From: Deinococcus aerolatus
GTDB taxonomy: Bacteria > Deinococcota > Deinococci > Deinococcales > Deinococcaceae
NCBI RefSeq assembly: GCF_014647055.1
Contig: NZ_BMOL01000002.1
Location: 270,917-334,916 of the forward strand
Length of the DNA: 64,000 nucleotides
Reading direction: 5' to 3'
How positions within the stretch are numbered: the first letter of the stretch is position 1; each line of letters begins with the position of its first letter. The notes beneath the pieces were generated by a model. It had not been told where the DNA came from, ran no database searches, and saw only the letters and a list, made by a program, of their open reading frames with translations. Shown piece after piece: positions 62,276 to 64,000 of the stretch. A program made the translations under genes and the position numbers.

Positions 62276-62644
62276 GGAGACGGCAAGCTACCAAGCAGAT
62301 CCTGACAGGATTCCGCACAGTCTGAGGTGAATTGAGACTTCGTCCAGAAGCCTGGGCCAGCGGCAAAATCTTGCTTTTGCGCGCAACAACTCCGACGATC
62401 AGATGACAATTTCCGCCCCCGCTGTCAGGCCTGGGGATCCCTGCTCGGAGCATGGGCGGTCACGCGGGGAGCGCGATCTGCCGATCAGCCTGGTGAGATT
62501 CCTTTTTGATCACCCCATTGACCGGAACTGGGGCTGGCGTTTGGCAACAGGACGAATCAGCAACACAGGCCCCATCGCGGACGTTGACCGTCAACCGCGA
62601 CTCATGGCGCTCCGTCTTTCGAGCGGAGGGCGTAGGCTCGTCGC

Positions 62645-63202
62645 ATGGGACTCTTGACCTTCAGCCTCAACGTGACCCTGGACGGCTGCGTCGACCATCA
62701 GGAGGGCATCGCGGACGACGAGATGCACGCGTTCTTCACCCGCCTGATGGATGAGAGCGGGGCGATGCTGTGGGGGCGCATCACCTACGAGATGATGGAG
62801 CGTGACTGGCCGGCGGTTGCTCGCGGCGACGTGGAGGCGCCGCCAGCGATCCGCGATTGGGCAGTCAAGTTGGAGGCCAAACCGAAGTACGTGGTGTCGT
62901 CGACGCGAACGCACTTCCCGTGGGCCAACAGCCACCACATCGCTGGCGACCTGCGAACAGGCGTGCAGAGACTCAAGGACGCGACGCCGGCCGGCGTGCT
63001 CCTGGGGAGCGGCACCCTCGCCGCCGAGTTGGACCAGCTGGATCTGATCGACGAGTATCAGCTGCTCGTCCATCCCAGGATCGCCGGCCATGGCCCCACC
63101 CTGTACCAGGGCGGGCTGGCCAGTACGCGACGGCTCGAGCTGGTCTCGGCGAAGCCGCTGCGCAATGGCGCGGTCGCCCTGCACTACCGGCGCGGGCGCT
63201 GA
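62645..63202 (+). CDS. RibD C-terminal / dihydrofolate-reductase-like family protein
   Basis: 185 residues, start ATG 62645. The fold is that of the RibD_C or DHFR-like reductases: MGLLTFSLNVTLDGCVDHQE at the start, GAMLWGRITYEMMERDWPAV near 40, YVVSSTRTHF near 82, the glycine motif GVLLGSGTLAAELDQLDLID near 117 and DEYQLLVHPRIAGHGPTLYQ near 137. Bacteria carry many such small NADPH-binding proteins of unknown substrate. It stands alone. It is not a true folA, since the catalytic DHFR acid region differs. Confidence 0.88.
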   Translation: MGLLTFSLNVTLDGCVDHQEGIADDEMHAFFTRLMDESGAMLWGRITYEMMERDWPAVARGDVEAPPAIRDWAVKLEAKPKYVVSSTRTHFPWANSHHIAGDLRTGVQRLKDATPAGVLLGSGTLAAELDQLDLIDEYQLLVHPRIAGHGPTLYQGGLASTRRLELVSAKPLRNGAVALHYRRGR

Positions 63203-63338
63203 CTCGGCGCAGCCTATCAGCCGTCGGCTGTGGTCGCTTGGCGGTCTGGGGGCAGAACAGACACGCCCAAGCGCCAGGCCGCCTGTCGTGGCAGGGTGAG
63301 GACAACTGGAGGGGCCGGAGCTGGCGGCCTGACAGATT

Positions 63339-64000
63339 TTATGAGATTGGACGGAAAACGAGTTGCCAGCCGACCTCCAGTTTGGTTTGAGGAGGGGCGT
63401 GGGGGCGTTTCCACTGACCTGGGGGCTCAGGGTCAGGCCCACCCTGGAGCGTCAGGCGCGAGAAGACCGCCTGACCACGGCTCAACGCGTAGTGAACCGC
63501 GCGCAGACCGATTTTGAGGTAGCTCATTGCGCGCCGCCAGTGGGGATCGACGTGTCGTCGATCCCCACGCTGCACCACCTCAATGCCCTCGGACACAAGC
63601 AGTAGGGTCGCCACGGCCAGCACGAGGATCAACCGTTCCAGACTGGCGGCATCGCGCAGTCTGGAATCTCCCAACCCGAAGAGCCCGCTTTTCTCGTCCA
63701 GAAAGCCCTCCTCAATCTGGAAGCGCTCACCGTACTCGGCAAAGGTCTCCACGCTCGTCGGTTCGTCGCTGACCACCTGCCACTGCCCTGGGCCGTCCGA
63801 CGGACGGCCCAGAGCGATATGAACGGGACCGAAATGCTTCCGTGTGAGGGTGATGTTGTGGAAACAGCGAGTTTCTCTGGGCAAGAGCTGCACGTCACGC
63901 ACCTTGCAGAGCCGCTGGCCATCGGGGGCGGCCAGGATCAGGCTGGACTTGATCCGGATGCGGTAGTGCCATCCGCAGACCCCGAGCCAGCCCATCAGGT
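63339..64000 (-). mobile_element. IS4-type transposase, C-terminal part, cut by window edge
   Basis: The minus-strand frame stays open to base 64000, so only the C-terminal 220 residues are visible. The block [20 protein letters not shown], then [11 protein letters not shown], is the IS4-family Y(2)R(3)E(6)K signature around the catalytic Glu ([15 protein letters not shown]). A hydrophobic helix follows ([20 protein letters not shown]). The DDE first Asp and second Asp lie outside. The insertion-sequence end should be near 63300, but I cannot define its inverted repeat with only one end present. Confidence 0.85.

Overview
The window is GC-rich bacterial DNA that reads as Deinococcus or a close relative. 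This is an inference from the overall protein resemblances: a tricorn-type protease, an LCP cell-wall protein, a PerR-controlled catalase, a SAM riboswitch on metH, and IS605-like proteins of the Deinococcus type. No rRNA operon, CRISPR array or integrase gene was seen.

Left part (about 1-30.5 kb) looks like ordinary chromosome. It holds a partial flavin oxidoreductase; an ABC-2 export operon (ATPase, two permeases, an unknown protein); clpS-clpA; a DUF5666-like lipoprotein; an LCP protein; a GH13 alpha-glucosidase; a small Ser/Thr kinase with an altered DFG motif; a patatin-like lipase; lepB; a SAM-I riboswitch followed by metH-metF; a PerR-box promoter, catalase and a perR/fur gene; a DUF4139 protein; a complete dipeptide-type ABC operon (binding protein, hairpin, two permeases, two ATPases) with a clear promoter; secG; and an Ig-domain lipoprotein. 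It ends at the 3' part of a tRNA-Leu(CAA) gene, cut exactly at the anticodon loop and still carrying its terminator. That is what a genomic island leaves when it inserts into a tRNA gene.

Right part (about 30.6-64 kb) is accessory. First come an HNH endonuclease, a YqeY protein, a lipoprotein, a tricorn protease, a collagen-like protein with near-identical 90-nt repeats, and two related lipoproteins, the larger being an M30-like metalloprotease whose HExxH reads RExxR. Then follow a relic of a second yqeY end, unknown proteins, and a large soluble sensor kinase beside a response regulator broken by an in-frame TGA. From about 48 kb gene decay is frequent: a GNAT pseudogene, an HTH gene split by TAG, and a hypothetical gene with an A-run frameshift.

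The most unusual content is a module present twice (about 53.0-55.7 kb and 57.4-61.6 kb). Each copy has a long non-coding leader with a 73-nt gap-free conserved core (62 of 73 identical by eye). After it come a TnpB-like protein whose third RuvC acidic residue is His, a PrimPol-type (archaeo-eukaryotic primase) gene, and on the other strand a MbcA/ParS/Xre antitoxin-type gene, intact in copy 2 and a relic in copy 1. Copy 2 adds a small protein resembling only a TnpB N-terminus. I infer a plasmid-like or integrative replicon family in which a probably nuclease-inactive TnpB relative is coupled to a primase. The window closes with an HTH coiled-coil protein, a tiny lipoprotein, a RibD_C/DHFR-like reductase and a partial IS4-type transposase.
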